Positions 11,501 to 22,193 of a stretch of DNA of 64,000 nucleotides are shown piece by piece. The stretch comes from Dasyornis broadbenti. Lineage: Eukaryota > Chordata > Aves > Passeriformes > Dasyornithidae. Numbering within the stretch: the first letter of the stretch is position 1; each line of letters begins with the position of its first letter. The notes under the pieces were generated by a model that saw nothing but the letters and a program-made list of their open reading frames with translations, did no database searches and was not told the DNA's origin. A program made the position numbers and the translations under genes. The stretch is from contig VZRN01001317.1 in assembly GCA_013397935.1 (NCBI GenBank), positions 186,001 through 250,000 on the forward strand. Reading direction: 5' to 3'.

Positions 11501-14500
11501 TATCCAGGCAGCTGGAAAAATGTTGCTGGTCCAGGCTGTTCTTAACAGCTCCCAGCCATGTCAGAAGTAATTAAGTGACAGCTGATCTCATCATTCTTTA
11601 GTGATGGGCTGATCTTTGCAGATAATTTCATTTTTTCACTGCTGTTAGTGACTGAGAGGTTTAAAGTTTTGTTGTGTTGCAGAAGGAACATGCTCAGGTA
11701 CTTCTGGGGCACAGTGGAATTGTTTAGTTATTGCTGTTGTGCTGGACATCCCAAAATGCAAGTGGAGAGGTCCATGGGGAGAGTCCATACTCAGCTCAGG
11801 CCCCTCCTGGAAGTTGTTCCTTAGGGAGGCTGGGTTCATTCCTGGTGTCCCACAGTGGTTATTTGTATTTTCCCTTCCAAAATGGGTGCACACAAACCTG
11901 GACTTGTAGAAATGCAGCAAACCTGGGTCACTTCAGGGGTGTCTGTGTGGTACCTGCTGACTGGAGACCTTCCCTCAAAGAGCATCATCCTGCACAAATT
12001 ACAAATTAAACAAATCACCTGGGCCAGCTCTGTGGCGCTTCCTCCAGTTGAATTTTGCCTGTGAGTCTGAAGGTTTGGGGTGGTTCAGTCACTGCCTGGG
12101 TGAATATTCATGGTGAATATTCCAGTGTAACATTGTCCAGGGAGTGCGTAGAAGCTTGGGAAGTCCAGGAACTGTCAGGATCAATCTGATCTTCCAGCTC
12201 TGCTGTGACACTGCCCAGGTGCCCCCAGTTTGTCACCTTGAGTTTCCTGGGGTAGAGAAGAGCCCTGACTTCTGCTCCTGTAATCAAGTCTGCCTTCAAA
12301 ATGAAGCAAGAGCTAATTGCTTTGACTATAAGCCCTAATCTTCCCTAAGCCCCAGGGCACCAGATCGACCTTCCCTGATGTAGATAAGATGTTGTTTTGA
12401 ATCTGGCTGCAGCCCTGTGCTTTATCAGCTTCTCTTCCTCTTCTAAATAAGCAATGATTGGTCCTGGGGAAGCTTCTTTTTCCTTGGATGAGCTGCCTCA
12501 TTAACCAGTGCTCTGCCTCCCTGCTGGGATTATTCGTGGCTGTAAACTGGGAACCAGTGGCTGCTTCCATAAAACTGTTGGGAATGAGGAGCAATCTTGT
12601 TTTCTGGCACTGTGGAGTGAAGGAAAAGGAGACACTCCCCTTGTGGAAAGCTTTTTGTTTGGGGAGTTTTTGAGCAGTGCTTGTTCAGCCAGGTAGGTCC
12701 CAGACCTCGGAGCTGTTATATATGATAATATATAATAATATATAACAATATATGATAATATATAACATATAATAACCGTTTGTGTTTGGGGTCAAACTCT
12801 ACCTGGCCCAGCATTTTTGTGACTCCTGTGCTGCTCCGGAAGGGAGAACCCCGTGCCCTTTGCACCGCCTGAACCCTGCAATGTGTAACACTTGCTTTCA
12901 TTTCTGCTGGAATTGAAGTTATCATTGCTTTAATCTCACATGAAAATCCCCATTGCCATCAACTGAATGCTCCATGCTGGAGATTGGATGCTGTTTTCCT
13001 GCCTGGTGTCTGGGCTGAGGGCATTGTGTGTCTGTCCTGTGGGAATTGTCCCAAAAGCTTTGATCAGAGATGCTCCAGGCTATGAGCCCTGTGGAGATCC
13101 CATCCATAATCCTGGGAGATCAGTGCTGTATTGTTGGCTACTCCCAGCAGTGAGGTGGGAGCCATATCCTAGAGATGTTTGGGAATAGCAGGATCTCTGG
13201 ACAAGCAAAGGAGGGAGTTAAATCACTTTACAAACAGAGCCAGGAAACAACTCCCTGGGGGTTGGATTTGGGGTGAGATGATGAGGTCACCTCAGCTGCT
13301 GCAGTTGGGTGTGGAAGTGGCCTTTTCCCTAAAGGATTTTCCTGCTCTCTCTCCTCTCCCTGGTGGCCGGGCTGGCCCCAGCAGGTGCGGCTGCAGCTCT
13401 GGGACACGGCGGGGCAGGAGCGGTTCCGCAGCCTCATCCCCAGCTACATCCGCGACTCCACCATCGCCGTCGTGGTCTATGACATCACAAGTGAGTGGTG
13501 ACATCACAGGAGAGTGCTGCTCTGCTGTGTCCTTGTTTGAAACGCCCCATGTGAGCAGAACTGAGAAGTTATAACCACCAGTTCTGCAAAAACATCATTA
13601 AAATTAGAAAAGCTTCCTCCCCCCTTCCTTGTTTTTCTGTGTGGTCGGGAAATAGTTCATGTGTGGTGGGGAGGTTTGGAGAAGCACCCGAGTGGAGGTA
13701 AGGCATTTTCCCTCTCAGAAAGGAGTTTTATCCTCAGCTTTGCTATTTCATTCTTCCCTGCAGACTTGAACTCTTTCCAGCAGACCTCCAAGTGGATCGA
13801 TGACGTCAGGACAGAGCGAGGCAGTGATGTCATTATCATGTTGGTGGGGAACAAAACTGACCTGGCAGACAAGAGGTAACGGGAAACTGGGCCCTGCTGC
13901 CCTGCCCAGGGCCACCAAGGACTGGGGCCAGTCTGGGCTTAAAACAAGGCTTGGATTTAAACACAGCATCCTTTGCTTGACAGAAAATTCACATTTCTGG
14001 TTTCAGCAAAAGTCATTCCCTTTGCTGTCCTACAAATAGTTTGTAGGGAATTTGGGCTGGAATAGTTTGGGCTGGAATTTGGAATGATGGGGAATATCCA
14101 GGTGTCAATAACAAGAGCTGCCTTGTCTTCCTTTCCAAAGGAGGTTGGATTTGTGTGAGGCTGAAATGCTGGGCCTGTAAGGCTGGATAAAGCCACATGT
14201 GGTGTCACAAAGGTGACATTTTTTGAGGGAGAATACAGGGAAGCCATTCATCCTCTGATAAAAACCAGGGATGAGGCAAGTTCTGAGGCCAAAAAGCTGC
14301 ACTAAAAATAGCCCTGTTCCTGTTCAGTGCAGCCTGTTAAGTTTTTCATTCCACTCAATGTTGCTTCATTTGGTGATTTTTCTTTTTCTCCCTGCAGTTT
14401 TCTTTCTCTCATTTTTAGACTCTTTTCCTTTGGTTTTTCTGCTCTATGATTTGTTCCCATTGCTGCAGAGAAGTTTCTGTAGAGGAGGGTGAGGGAAAAG

Positions 14501-17500
14501 CCCAAGAGCTGAATGTGCTGTGTATTGAAAGCAGTGCTAAAGCAGGATTTAATGGGACACAGGGTGGTGCTCAGTTGTTGTTCCCAAGCTGCTGCACTGT
14601 CCCTGGTGCTGGAGCCTTTCTGGAATATTTATGTCACCTCACAACATTCCCTCTGTTGGATTTGGGAACCTCCCTGTCTTGGGGCAGGGAATTTTTCTTC
14701 CCTGGAATGCTGTGGATGAGGCTTAGATGTTCTGCATGAGCTTCATCCTGGGCTGCTCATCTGCCACAACTCCAGGTGTTCCCTGGGGAGCTTCCCTGAG
14801 GTGATTTCATTCCAAGGGTCCTGAGGTGGGCTGTACCCTCTTGGAGGAGAGCAGCAACTCACTCGCAGCCATCTCTAACTCTTCCCTCTGTTCTTCCTGT
14901 CTTTCTGCTCCCTTTTTCCACCCTTGTCCAGGCAAATCACCACAGAGGAAGGGGAACAGAGAGCCAAAGAGCTGAATGTGATGTTCATTGAGACCAGTGC
15001 AAAGACTGGATACAACGTGAAACAGGTACATCCATGCTGTGTTCTCCAGTCAGGAATCTCTGTATTTGCTCCAGGGAAACAATTCAAATTCCTGTGATCC
15101 TGCAGGAATTTCCATGTGTTTAAGGCCAACCCCTGAGATGTTCCTTGCTCTGTGTATTGGAAGCTCCTTTCCTGTTGAGCCAATGATTCCCTGTCAAAGC
15201 TAAACCTTGAAAGAAAGGAGAACTAGCTCCGGAATGTGCTGAGGAATGGGAAGGGGAAGAAAAAAAATCATTGTTTTGTGCAGCCAGTCAGCTGGAATTT
15301 GGTTGAGTTTGGTTCACAGTCAATGCACTGTTTGCTGAAATCACTGCTGACCTCAGTGGGGGGAAATTGTTTCTGCTGATGCATTGGAGTAGAAGTTCCT
15401 CCTTCTGTTTGCCAGCCAGAGAATCTTGGAGTATCTTAGAAGAATTGAAGTTGGAAGGGATCTCTGGAAATCATCCATTCCAACCCTCCTGCTCAGAGCA
15501 GGCTGCCCAGAGCTGACTCCAGCTGAGTTTGGGATATTTCAATGGATAGGGACTGTCCAGGTGCCAGTGTTTGATTAACCAAACAGCAAAAAACCTTTAC
15601 ATTTTTGTTTTAAGCAGAATTTCTCAGATTTCTGCTTGTGTCCGTTGGCTCTTGCTTGTGATTCCCCTCTCCACTGGTTCAGGGATTGTTCTGGATGTGA
15701 CAGAGCTTGGAGTGAGGAGCTGTAAGCTCTAGGGGTCTGCAGGAAGCTGAGAAACATCCTCAGGAGTTTGCTGCACACCAGCAGGTTGGGACAACCTCAC
15801 AGTGGCATTAGGAAGCTTTGGGCTTGGTTTTTTTGAGCTTCTCTGGATTGAATCCACTTCAGTCATTGATTTTAACTCCTGTTGCCTTCTTTGCCCAGTG
15901 AGTGTTCATGGGGAGAGCTGGGATTTGAAGGCTGCAAACTCCAGCACCTTGCCGGGACCTTGGTTTTCCAAGGAACACCCTTTGGAGGGGTGGCTGAGGA
16001 GCCCCTGCCAAGCTGCTGGGAGGAATCAGCAGCAGCAGTGATTGCTCTGCTGTTGGATGCAGCAGAGTTCAGCTGCCTGGCAGTGTCTGCCCTGTGTGAG
16101 GGCAGCAGGACGAGCTCCAAACATTGACTGGGAAATGATGCAAACCCATTTTCTGGGGTTTCTGGGGATGTAATAGTGCTGCCCAGCTCCAGCACATCCT
16201 TCCCAGTGTAACTGCTGCTCCCTGGAACCAGCTGTTCTGCTCAGGAATGGCTGTTTGGCAGCAGGACTGACCTGAAGGGCTGGGCTGTAAAAGCTCAGTT
16301 GCTCCACAGAGGAATATTCAGAGCCAGATGTCTGATCAGAAATCCCCAGATGTGCACTCTGTATGCACAAGCAGAGGCTGGACATGGTAAATGATGTTTA
16401 GTGAGTGCAGGAGGGATTCCCTGAATCCCTGGGAGAGTGTTAGGGATTAATTCCATGTACTGTTCAAGCAGGAACAGGTAAAATAAAATCGGTTGTTTGG
16501 TAGGTATTGAGTAAGTTCTTTAAAATAAGTTCTTTAAAACCTGTTAAATTTCCTGCATAAAATTCTCATGGCAATTTTGATTACTGCTCTGCCTGCTAAA
16601 GTACTCACTGAACGAGTTTGTACAACCCAGACTCCAAGTTCTGCTGGAAAACAATGTTTTTAACAGGAATTTTCTGACAAGCCTTGAGCTTCTCTCTTGC
16701 TGCTTTCCAGCTTTTCCGCCGTGTGGCTGCTGCCTTACCTGGGATGGACAGCACACCAGAGAAGAGCAAAGAAGACAGTATCCTTGTTTTTCCCGGGAAT
16801 TGGGCAATTATCTGGTGTTAGGTTGGGTTTACCGACTCTTTTTGGTGCATTGTGGGGATGGGTTTTGCAGGGCATGGAGCTATTGGAGTGTGTTCAGAGG
16901 AGGCCCCAAGGTGAGCAGAGGGATTGAGCAGCTCTGCCCTGACGAAAGGCTGGGAGAATTGGGATTGTTCTGCCTGGGGAAGAGAAGCTTTGGGGTGACC
17001 TAACTGGAGCCTTCCAGGACCTGAAGGAGCCAACAAGAAAGATGGAGAGGGAGTATTACAATGGCTTGGAGTGACAGGGCAAGGGGGAATGGCTTCCCAG
17101 TGCCAGAGGACAGTGTTAGATGGGATTTCGGGAAGGAATTCTTCCCTGGGAGGGTGGGCAGGCTCTGGCACAGCGTGCCCAGAGAAGCTGTGGCTGCCCC
17201 ATCCCTGGAAGTGTCCAAGGCCAGATTGGACGGGGCTTGGAGCAACCTGGGGTAGTGAAAGGTGTCCCTGCCCATGACGGGTGGGACTGGGTGATATTTA
17301 AGGTCCTTCCAACCCAACCCCATCCTGGGATTGTATGACCCTGTTTATGGGCTATATATAAATGTACACAACTAACAGCAGCACAAGTTTTGCTTTTCCA
17401 CTTGAACTGAGGCTGGGATTTGCACAGTTTTAAAATGCCAGAGTTTGTAATTCTTTTTGTCCAGTTGGGCTCCATCCTCTGGAAGGTCTTGACGTGTCCC

Positions 17501-17661
17501 TGGCTTTGCAGTTAACCCTGTGCAGGCAGGCTGTGGAAAGACACCAAACAACCCTTCCAAATCCTGCGCTGGGTGATTCCTTGACTGTCCCTGCAGTGAT
17601 TGACATCAAACTAGAGAAGCCCCCCGAGCAGCCAGTCACGGAGAGCGGGTGCTCCTGCTAA
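5209..17661 (+). CDS. RAB41: RAB6-family small GTPase RAB41
   Basis: RAB6-type GTPases control Golgi and retrograde vesicle traffic from the cytosolic face of membranes. Main-form exons: 5209-5287, 6581-6639, 8302-8355, 13385-13490 (exon 4b), 13764-13875, 14932-15025 (exon 6b), 16711-16777 and 17597-17661, encoding 211 residues; RAB6A has 208. Motifs: P-loop GEQSVGKT (23-30), switch I threonine in YQATIGIDF (T48), WDTAGQE (70-76), [16 protein letters not shown], and the C-terminal double-cysteine CSC for geranylgeranylation. The start ATG has a good context (gccgccATGT). RAB41 is preferred over RAB6A because it lies between ARR3 and PDZD11 as in human, and because [12 protein letters not shown] and [12 protein letters not shown] resemble human RAB41. 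Additional copies of exons 4 and 6 are listed separately. Introns hold CR1 fragments and no other gene that I can see. Confidence 0.92.
5345..5411. other. Assembly gap in RAB41 intron 1
   Basis: Sixty-seven Ns within very GC-rich sequence; probably a sequencing drop-out rather than a measured length. Confidence 0.95.
5655..5790 (+). mobile_element. CR1 LINE 3' fragment
   Basis: Shows the conserved CR1 3' region: gtgtccaaggccaggttgg, a cttggagccacctgg-like segment, ggtgtccctggccatggcag and a descendant of ttccaacccaaaccat. Lies in RAB41 intron 1. Confidence 0.8.
8665..8740 (-). mobile_element. Short CR1-like fragment
   Basis: Reverse-orientation remnant resembling the CR1 3' end (agctggaaaggacccacatg, then atccagtccagctcctgg). 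Too short to assign a subfamily. Confidence 0.45.
9625..9770 (+). mobile_element. CR1 LINE 3' fragment
   Basis: Contains tggaagtgtccaaggccagg, ggtgtccctggccatggcag and cccttccaacccaaaccatc in the expected order, ending in tgggattccatga, a CR1 tail variant. In RAB41 intron 3. Confidence 0.85.
10424..10523 (+). other. RAB41: RAB41 alternative exon 4a (RAB6A'-type)
   Basis: A second copy of exon 4 lies 2.9 kb upstream of exon 4b. It has a good acceptor (tttccatttcccag) and donor (gtaggt), the same entry and exit phases, and an open frame reading [14 protein letters not shown] then [19 protein letters not shown]. It is 100 nt against 106 nt, lacking the two codons Arg-Ser of switch II (QERFRSLIP becomes QERFLIP). 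Its Ile at the first position and Ala at RAB6A position 87 match the residues that distinguish human RAB6A' from RAB6A. Using both exon 4 copies would break the frame. It may be a functional alternative exon or a decaying one. Confidence 0.75.
12715..12776. repeat. AT-rich simple repeat (ATAATATATA type)
   Basis: About six units of an ataatatata motif in the intron between exons 4a and 4b of RAB41. Confidence 0.8.
13385..13490 (+). other. RAB41: RAB41 exon 4b (RAB6A-type)
   Basis: This copy encodes [19 protein letters not shown] and then [16 protein letters not shown], with the intact switch II. Val at the first position and Thr at RAB6A position 87 match the RAB6A form. The acceptor is a NAGNAG tandem (cagcag at 13379-13384), so one extra glutamine could be included. 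It is the likely main exon because its sequence is the better conserved. Confidence 0.88.
14469..14562 (+). pseudogene. RAB41: Decayed duplicate exon 6a of RAB41
   Basis: This 94-nt segment is homologous to exon 6b, 0.46 kb downstream, with the same length and phase. It reads [20 protein letters not shown] then [11 protein letters not shown]. The acceptor (tttgttcccattgctgcag) is good. At the expected donor the bases are GG rather than GT; the nearest GT is one base later and would shift the frame. Changes inside the guanine-binding loop (ETSAK to ESSAK) and NVK to NGT also suggest relaxed constraint. It is probably a non-functional exon relic. Confidence 0.75.
14932..15025 (+). other. RAB41: RAB41 exon 6b (used copy)
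   Basis: Encodes [20 protein letters not shown] then [11 protein letters not shown], including the ETSAK guanine-binding motif. Canonical acceptor and donor (gtacat) are present. This copy keeps the RAB41 frame. Confidence 0.88.
15425..15520 (-). mobile_element. CR1-like fragment
   Basis: Reverse-oriented remnant: agttggaagggatctctgga, atccattccaaccctcctgc and cagagcaggctgcccagag are typical of an avian CR1 3' region. Confidence 0.55.
16850..17340 (+). mobile_element. Longer CR1 LINE 3' end
   Basis: About 490 bases carry the CR1 3' region, including ggaaggaattcttccctggg, ggcacagcgtgcccagagaa, ccctggaagtgtccaaggcc and ccttccaacccaaccccatc. It is the most extended plus-strand copy here and sits in the last RAB41 intron. 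Confidence 0.85.
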
Positions 17662-19600
17662 CAGCCCCTGCCAGCAGCACCCCCGCCCGGCCGGGCTCCC
17701 TGGAGAACATCCCGCTCATTGCCAACCCTCTGGGGCTGGAAAACCATTCCTAAGCGAGCGAATCCCTGTGTACTGGTGGGGAGCAGCCCCGGCCGCCCCT
17801 CTCACTGCATGGTTTGAGCCCTGAGTGCAGAATGAGTGTCCTGTCTTTTGAGTTTATTTTTTTATGTTGTTGCACTTTGGCACCACGGTGCCCTTCACAC
17901 TCTCTCCCCCCTCCCTCTCTCTCTTCCTCCCTTTCTCCCCCTGTTCCCACCTGGAGCCTCCCTGCTCAGATGTATCTTTGTGAATGCCATGGAAAAGCTG
18001 CCGAGTTAGGGAAGACAAAAATGAAGCTTGGGAGGGGTGGGTTTTCCGCCTTCCCTCCTGCCTTGCATCCTCCCCCTGCCCCCTCCAGCCCCCTGTCCTG
18101 CATCCCCACTTCCTCTGGTGAAAGGCTGCTCCTTAAACCAGTCACTTGGACTTGCCTTTTTGGACTCTGCAGGTTCCCTGTTCCAGGCTTTGCTTCCCGC
18201 AGGGCACACACTCCATTAGCTCCCTGGTTTCTCCTTTCCGTGGATGATCCTGGCTAACTCTTGCTCAAAACTTCCCAGTTTTGCTCCTCGTGTCACACAG
18301 GGCCCTGGAAAGCCCCAGACTCTGAGAGCTTTGGCCTTGTTGCTCCTGTTTGTGTAGCAGGGACACCCCAGAGCCTGCTCCCCTCGGCTGGAATCTCTTC
18401 CCATCCAGAGGATGTTGGCGAGTGTTGGCTGCAGATGTGGGGAAGGAGGAGGGAACAGAGGCTTTGCAGCCCGAGGCTGGGTGGGCAGAGATCCTCAGGG
18501 ATTCTGGAAGCAGTGACCTGGAATCCATCACTTCAGGGGCAATACCTGCCCCGGGAGTCATGGATGCTCCTCAGCTCCTTCCCTGATCTCCATTCTTCTG
18601 TTCTGCTTCACATGGAGCAGGAGAGCCACAGCAGAGGGAAGGGCAACATTCCACTCTCATTCCCAGGTTGCTGCTTGATGGAATCATTCCCATTGCCTCT
18701 GCGCTTGGAGCAGAGCGCTGGGATGGGACCAGCAGCTGTTTCACTCCTGGGGCAGTGTTAACCTTTGCCAAAGCTGAGGGGAGCAGTGGCAGGGAATTCC
18801 TGTCACAGTGGATGGAGGATTGGATGCTGCTGAAGGGAATTCTGGTGTCACTTCCCAACCTTGGAGGTTGGGAATTGTCTCCTCTCCCCCGTCCCTGGTT
18901 TTTAATTAATTCCTAGAGCTTTTCAGAGATTTCCTGGGGTTTTTGGGCCCACCAGAAGTTGGTTCGTCAGTTGGCAGAGAGGAGAATTTCACTGTCCTTT
19001 CCCCACCTGGCCTGTGTGACGCGGAGGATGCTGGGGGTAGGACAGTGACCACAGTGTGACCACGGTGGGGGGGTCAGTGACATTCCCTCCCCTCCCCTGG
19101 CAGGGTGTCCCTCACTCCCTGACACCGTGTGTGCACCTGAGGGCGGGAAGGGACGGCCCTGGCCTGGCAGCAGCTCACTGAATTCCCCAGAGTCCCTTCC
19201 CCTCCGGGCGAGCTGGCTGCAGGAGGAAGCTGGGATGTGATTCCCCATTCCCCATCCCCGTCGGGAAGCTGATCCCATTCCCTGTACATAGCCCATTGTG
19301 GGAATTGCTGGTGTCGGTGTCCGTGTCTGTAGAACAGGTGTTGCTGTCCCTCCTCACAGGCAGCTCTGCTGTCCCTTCGTGTTGTTCGAGTCACGGACCG
19401 GGGCGGGAGGGGGGAGACCCCAATTCCGGGGCGGGGGGTAATTAGTGGAATCCAATAGTTCCCTTCCCACTGTTTTTCTGGATGTGTTCCTGCCGTGTGT
19501 CCGGCCCGCTGTCCTGTAGCTGTAGCGAGTAAGTGTGACTGTAACTCTGAGTAAGGACTGTGTGACACAGCCACAGTGTATCACTAAATAAATAAAGTTA
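17662..19600 (+). other. RAB41: RAB41 3' UTR
   Basis: About 1.9 kb of non-coding sequence after the TAA at 17659-17661, with no splice-compatible downstream coding exon, ending at two overlapping AATAAA hexamers (19587-19596). Confidence 0.65.
19587..19596 (+). terminator. RAB41: RAB41 poly(A) signal (two AATAAA)
   Basis: Overlapping canonical hexamers at 19587-19592 and 19591-19596. No earlier clear hexamer follows the stop codon. Confidence 0.7.
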
Positions 19601-19682
19601 TTTCACCAACACTGCGCTCTCCTACTGCCACACGCGGGGATAGAAAGGGGTTTGCTCCGAGATGTGACATTCCTGTCCTGAG

Positions 19683-19997
19683 TAGGGATGGAGGAGGAGG
19701 AAGGAAAGAGGAGAGGATGAAGGAAAGAACAGAGGAGGAGGGATGGAGGAGGAAGGAAGGATGGAGAAGGAGGGAAGAATGGAGGAAGAACAGGAGGGAG
19801 GGATGGAGGAGGAAGGAAGGATGGAGGAGGAGGAGGAGGAGAAGGAGAGACGGAGGAGGAAGAATGGAAGAAGGAAAAATGGAGGAGGAAGGATATCGGA
19901 GAAAGGAATGGAGGAGGTAGGAAGAGAAGGAGTGAGGACAAAGGAGAAGAAGGGACAGAGAAGGAGGGAGGAAGAATGGAGGAGGAGGAGAAAGGAC
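19683..19997. repeat. Purine-only GGA/GGAAGG tract
   Basis: More than 300 bases are almost purely purine on the plus strand, built of gatggaggaggaaggaagg-like units. Such homopurine mirror-repeat DNA can form triplexes. Long Ser/Pro- or Arg/Glu-rich reading frames through it are composition artefacts. Confidence 0.9.
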
Positions 19998-21502
19998 TTT
20001 GCTGACGTTGTTGCAAAATGTGGAATGTGTAACAATTTTCTCAGGAAAGGCTGTTCTTTGATACTTAATCTTTGTTTACTTTCAAGCATAATCAGCAAAA
20101 AAGGATATGCAATCCATGAAACTGAGCAGCCAGTGAGCTGGAAGTGATGTGCAGGTGATGGAAGGACAAGTGACTTGTGGGTGGAATTGCCTCGTTGAGG
20201 GTTAGGGCTGGAATCGCTTCAGTGATCTCAGCCCTGGGGGAGGCTACCAAAGCTTGGGAAGAAGGATCCCTATTTTGGGATAACAGGACCCTGTGGATCC
20301 AAACGTGAGTCTGAATGGAGCCAGGGCACAGAGAGGAGCCCTCGGGTGGGACCTGCCCTGCAACACACCTGGGACTGATCCTGCTGCTCCAAAAGGACCC
20401 ACAGGACCTCTGCCAGTGCTGCTTCCCTGCAGTGCCCAGGGAGTCACTGACAGCCTGGACCCCTGGCAGTGCTCCCTTCAGCCCTGGAAGTGTCCAGAGT
20501 CAGGCTGGACAGGGCTTGGAGCAACCCGAGATAGTGGAAGGTGTCCCTGCCCATGCCCCCTTAAAGATCACTGGATGATCTTTAAGGTCCTTCCCACCCA
20601 AACCATTCCATGATTTTATAAATTTGTGCCTCAGCTCAATTTTGTCAGTCACTAAAACAAATCCAATGTTGCTGGAGCTGTTTTCCCACCAGGAAGCAGC
20701 AACTGCTTGAGTTCTGGAGGATCAAATGGACTGTGGTGGCCTTAATGCTTTGCTAATGAAGATACCCAAGACACGAATGTGCCCTGGGAAAGAATCCACC
20801 CCTTCCTGTCAGCCAGGTCAGCAGGAAAACACCTGAGTCATTCCCTGGGAGTAATGGCAGGGAGGAACCTCCCGGGGCAGGGGAGACCTTCCTGCAGCTC
20901 CTTCAGAGCCAGGGAATGCTCTGAAGCAGGACGGACAAATTCAACACTGAAATTTTATCCGCAGCTCCCTGTGGAGAGAGCTCCTCATTCCCTATGGAAC
21001 ATGGAGATTGTGGGAAACCAGCGTGAGAGCAGAGAGGAGGTAGAAGAGCTCTCCTTCCCCTTCCCAGGGTGTTGCAGAGGCTTCCACGATGTTCATTGCC
21101 CTGCTGGAAAAGCTGATTTTTAATGCTGAGTGAAAAATCTCTTTTCCATTGTCTTTTCCTCACCCCCAGCCTGGCTCAGTGTCCTGCCCTGCTCCGGGCA
21201 TTGTGCTGGTGCCACCACAGCCAAAATCCTGCCGTGCTCCTGCCTGGCAGTGCTGGAACACACTCCAGGTTAAGCAGGGGCTGATTTCCAGCAGAGCCAG
21301 TGGAAAAAAACCCTGGAACAACTGCAGATCCCAAATTTCTTCCTGCAAGGAGGCAAGCCTGTACCTCCTGCAGGCTGGAAGGGTGACTGGAGCTGAACAT
21401 TGTCCCAGCATTTCCTTGGAATAGTGCTGAGGGTGGGTACATCCCAACCTCCACACAGACATCCTGAGTGGGAATGAGCTGAATTTTAGTTGCTGTACTC
21501 GA
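19998..21502. other. Intergenic region between RAB41 and PDZD11
   Basis: Convergent 3' ends of RAB41 (+) and PDZD11 (-). Apart from one CR1 fragment at 20480-20625 I see no gene, RNA or conserved motif. Confidence 0.6.
20480..20625 (+). mobile_element. CR1 LINE 3' fragment
   Basis: Order of segments matches CR1: ccctggaagtgtccagagtc, gggcttggagcaacc, ggaaggtgtccctgcccatg, ctttaaggtccttcccaccc, then aaaccattccatgatt. Confidence 0.82.
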
Positions 21503-21508
21503 TTTATT
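21503..21508 (-). terminator. PDZD11: PDZD11 poly(A) signal (minus strand)
   Basis: TTTATT on the plus strand (AATAAA on minus) about 690 bases after the PDZD11 stop. It is the clearest candidate; 21509-22193 would be the 3' UTR. Confidence 0.55.
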
Positions 21509-22193
21509 GATCATTTTTCACAGAAGAAGTGGAAAACACCACAAGAAAGAGAAGGCCAGAGCCAAGGGCTGTCGTGAAGCCAGTACAAGGTCATCCCACC
21601 AGGCATTTACACATGGATTTGCTGATAATTAACATTTCCTTGGTGATTAACATTTCCAAACATCCCAGCCCTGTATTGTGGGGTCTTTATCACAGAGGCA
21701 CAAACAGCCAGAGCTGGGCACAGACTGGGGGTGGATTTTACTCCTGGAGTTCCAAGCAAACCCAGCAGTGCAGAGCAGAGGTGGGACAGAGGAGAAGGAA
21801 AGAATTCTATGGCACAAGAGAGTGGAATAGGTGGATTTCTTGGAGGGCAAGGCCCATGCTCTGTGCAGGAATGCTCAACAACCAAGGATCCAGGATCAAG
21901 GGATCCAGAACCAGCCCAGAATTCACTTAAGTCTGGCTAAAACCTGGATCCTGCTGGAGCAGCTGCCCCCCAGGACCCACTTCACACCAGCTTCTTCCAA
22001 CACCCCTTCCCAGGAGCACAGCCTCAATCCCCATCCATCTTCCAGCCAAATGAGCCCCTTGGCATCTCTCCACGTGGGAAAGAGCTGATCCTGTGCAGGA
22101 CAGTGGTGCCTCCAGTGAAAGCTGAAATGTGAGGTGTCATCTCAGATGTTGGGGAAAAGGAGTGGAGAGGTTTTTGCAGGATGAAGCTCCCCG

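Noticed and set aside
14469..14562. Exon 6a as a normal alternative exon
   Set aside because: Expected donor is GG, and the next GT shifts the frame, so normal use is unlikely; retained as a decayed exon.
16850..17340. Possible reverse transcriptase gene of a CR1 element
   Set aside because: Only the non-coding or degenerate 3' end is present here, as in the other copies; no RT or endonuclease motif is visible.
19603..20147. Ser/Pro-rich (minus) and Arg/Glu-rich (plus) open frames over the purine tract
   Set aside because: Direct consequence of the simple repeat; codons follow the repeat unit, not a protein.
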